From assembly GCA_016711215.1 (NCBI GenBank), contig JADJTL010000002.1, positions 248,001 through 312,000 of the forward strand: a stretch of 64,000 bases of DNA. The letters are read 5' to 3'. Shown piece after piece: positions 62,126-64,000 of this stretch (positions are counted from its first letter, which is position 1; every line of letters begins with the position of its first letter). The notes beneath the pieces were generated by a model. That model did no database searches, was not told where the DNA came from, and saw only the letters and a program-made list of their open reading frames with translations. Source of the DNA: Pseudomonadota bacterium (GTDB lineage: Bacteria; Myxococcota_A; Polyangia; GCA-2747355). The position numbers and the translations under genes are program-made.

Positions 62126-64000
62126 CTAATGCGGGGCCCAAAACCTCGCAAAGCGCCCGGGATGCACGACCGTTTGTTCGCGAAGCCACGCGTCCGCCTG
62201 GTCGCGCAGCGCCTGGCCAGCGGCGCCACCGAGCAGCGCGCCGCGGCGGCGGCGCGCCGCCATCGCGTGAAGCGCAAAGGACTGCGCCGCGAGAGCATCT
62301 TCGGCCGCCTGCAACTCCTCCAGGGCCGCCTCGCCCTGCCCCCGCAGCTCGAGGACGCGGGAACGCACCAGACGCGCCACCGCGCTCGGCGCGGCGAGCC
62401 GCTCGTCGGCGAGCCGCTGCGCGAGTCGTTCGGCGGCGGCCAGCACGCGCGCGCGCGCGCGGTCACCCGGCGTCGCCGCTGCGGCAGCCAGCGCCGCGCG
62501 GGCAGTCAGCTCCGTCCGGCCCAAACGGCCGAGGGCGATGCGCTCGAGGGCCGGATGAAAGAGCACGGCGCGATGCTCCTCGACCTGCTGCCAGGCGCGG
62601 CGACCATCGCCGGCATAGAGGTCGATCGCCACCCTGCTGTAGGCATCCCAATAGTGGCGCAGGAAGCCAGAGCCGTGGGGCCATAGGTCCCACAGCTCCT
62701 GCCGCGCCCGGCGGGCGCCTTCGACGTCGTCGTCGAGCAACCAGTAGGTCGCCTGCACTCCGCCGCGGAGGCTCGTCGCGAGCTGGCGCTCACCGTACTT
62801 CTCGGCATCGCGCAGCGCCTCACGGACCGCGGCGCGCAGCAGCGCCAGCTTGCCGAGAAAGCAGTAGTTGATGATCCGCGAGACCTCCGCTCGGTTAGCG
62901 TCCGCGCCGTGGCCGACGCAGCGATTGCGCAGCAGATCGCAGGCGAGGTCCATCCACGGCAACGACGCCTGATGGTCCCACATCTGGACGTGGACGACGG
63001 CGGTGCCATAGGCGACCAGGCCACGGATATAGGGATCGTCGACGCGCTCGCTCAAGGCCTGCGCCATCGCGATCAGGCGCCGATTACGCGCCAGCGCCTT
63101 GCGGCCGCGCATGCCCGAGACCGTCAACTCCAGCGCCAGACTGCGCGTGATGCGCGGCAGGTCGCCGACGTTGAGCGCCTCGATCAGCGCCAGCGTGTTG
63201 TACTCCGTCAATGGCACCGTATCGACCAGGACGTGCCCCAGACCGACGCTCCAGAGCACATCGATGCGATGGAGCCGTTCGGGCGCAATCGTCTGCGGCT
63301 CGCGCTCCTTGAAGCGCAGGCCGCGTAGCCGCAGCTGGGCCCGCCGAAGCAGCATCCGCGCCCGACCGACCCGCCCAGCGGCCAGGCCCGCGATCTGATG
63401 CTCGGTCAGCACCTGCTGGAGCGTCGCGCGCCCCTCGGCGATATGCCCGTAGTCGAGCATGATCAGCGCAGCACGTTGTCGGTACTCCAGCGCGAGGGCG
63501 GGATCGGCCCCGGCGACCGCCTGCAGATAGGCCTGCGCCGCGCGTGGACCATAGCCGGCGTTGGCCAGCGCCTCGGCGTAGGCGACCCGCAACGCCACCG
63601 GCACGGCGGCGGACGAGGCGTGCAGCGCCAGAGCGCGACCGAAGTGCTCCGTCGCGCGGTCGAAGGCCAAGGCCCGCACCGCGCGTCGACCAGCCTCGAC
63701 GTAGGCCGGCCGCGCGCGCTCCGCATCGCCGGCGCCATCGAAATGGCGCGCTAACACGGCAGGGTCGCCCTGCCCGGAGTTGACGAAGGCCCAGGCCAGG
63801 CGCCGGTGGTGCTGGCGCAGGGTCTCGGCGCTCAGGCGCGCCCAGATCACCTCACGCACCCGATCATGGTAGGCCTCGATCAGGTCGGTGCGACGCAGGC
63901 CCTCGGTGCGGACCAGGCGCTGCGTCCGCAGCAGAATCAGGGCGTCGTAGGCCGCCTCGCCCTCGAGCTCGGCCGCCTGTTGCAGCACGCTCTGGGGGAG
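62126..64000 (-). CDS. C-terminal TPR part of a large signalling protein (kinase-ATPase type), cut by the window edge
   Basis: At least 625 codons are visible and the frame is open to the window end, so the start is outside. RTDLIEAYHDRVREVIWARL and LRQHHRRLAWAFVNSGQGDP, followed by many TPR-like helices (ERARPAYVEAGRRAVRALAF, DRATEHFGRALALHA), match the C-terminal part of the large PknK-type Ser/Thr kinases of Myxococcota (kinase, AAA ATPase, TPR). The kinase and ATPase domains are not in view, so an ATPase-TPR regulator without a kinase is possible. An in-frame GTG at 63988 is unlikely to be the real start because similarity continues upstream. Confidence 0.72.
   Translation of the reverse strand, partial: LPQSVLQQAAELEGEAAYDALILLRTQRLVRTEGLRRTDLIEAYHDRVREVIWARLSAETLRQHHRRLAWAFVNSGQGDPAVLARHFDGAGDAERARPAYVEAGRRAVRALAFDRATEHFGRALALHASSAAVPVALRVAYAEALANAGYGPRAAQAYLQAVAGADPALALEYRQRAALIMLDYGHIAEGRATLQQVLTEHQIAGLAAGRVGRARMLLRRAQLRLRGLRFKEREPQTIAPERLHRIDVLWSVGLGHVLVDTVPLTEYNTLALIEALNVGDLPRITRSLALELTVSGMRGRKALARNRRLIAMAQALSERVDDPYIRGLVAYGTAVVHVQMWDHQASLPWMDLACDLLRNRCVGHGADANRAEVSRIINYCFLGKLALLRAAVREALRDAEKYGERQLATSLRGGVQATYWLLDDDVEGARRARQELWDLWPHGSGFLRHYWDAYSRVAIDLYAGDGRRAWQQVEEHRAVLFHPALERIALGRLGRTELTARAALAAAAATPGDRARARVLAAAERLAQRLADERLAAPSAVARLVRSRVLELRGQGEAALEELQAAEDALAAQSFALHAMAARRRRGALLGGAAGQALRDQADAWLREQTVVHPGRFARFWAPH

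Overview
The window is very GC-rich coding DNA, typical of a Myxococcota-like (deltaproteobacterial) bacterium. This is inferred from the gene mix: a type VI secretion locus with FHA and PP2C proteins, thrombospondin type 3 repeat proteins with a MYXO-CTERM-like tail, a fragment of a kinase/ATPase/TPR-type signalling protein, PEGA and TPR proteins, many Cys-rich lipoproteins, and PilY1 with minor pilins. No rRNA, tRNA, CRISPR array, transposase or phage gene was seen. TTG and GTG starts are common, and one gene most plausibly starts at CTG. ATGA/GTGA overlaps join many operon neighbours.

Region 1 (1-16825) is a partial type VI secretion system (T6SS). It holds a natural fusion of the two sheath proteins TssB and TssC, VgrG, TssF, a PAAR-like spike tip, a PP2C phosphatase fused to an FHA domain, and the FHA protein TagH. 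Mixed in are proteins not in the standard T6SS list: two related VWA-type envelope proteins (one cut by the window edge), a 1152-residue beta-propeller/low-complexity protein, a small beta-barrel candidate, a second propeller protein and an unrecognised 309-residue protein. Hcp, ClpV, TssE/G/K/J/L/M and PpkA are not in the window.

Region 2 (17054-22942) has two co-transcribed lipoproteins, then, convergently, an operon of an S55 (SpoIVB-type) peptidase-domain protein and a large propeller protein. Region 3 (23058-32845) is metabolic: an Rrf2 regulator with a perfect inverted-repeat operator and cysK, a PolB-type exonuclease, a lipoprotein with a degraded hydrolase fold, an FmdB zinc ribbon, a phosphofructokinase with a large charged insertion, a GH38 alpha-mannosidase and a bifunctional NAD(P)HX repair enzyme. 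Region 4 (32920-37233) is one open frame joining a TSP3-repeat surface protein with a sorting tail to a second signal peptide and a beta-barrel protein.

Region 5 (37465-47407) covers type IV pilus genes (fimT-pilV-pilW-pilX on the minus strand, pilY1 on the plus strand), with a ribbon-helix-helix protein, a glutaredoxin-like lipoprotein and a CxxCH lipoprotein between them. Region 6 (47753-53611) has TPR and PEGA proteins, a periplasmic binding lipoprotein and an M3 oligopeptidase. Region 7 (54031-60096) is a complete suf operon, regulator-sufB-C-D-S-T, without sufE or sufU. Region 8 (60093-64000) has a degenerate nucleotidyltransferase, an FHA-GGDEF diguanylate cyclase and the C-terminal half of a large signalling protein.

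A recurring feature is short tandem repeat arrays (12-24 bp units, 2-9 copies). At least ten are scattered over the window. Those inside genes have periods divisible by three, while several of those between genes do not.
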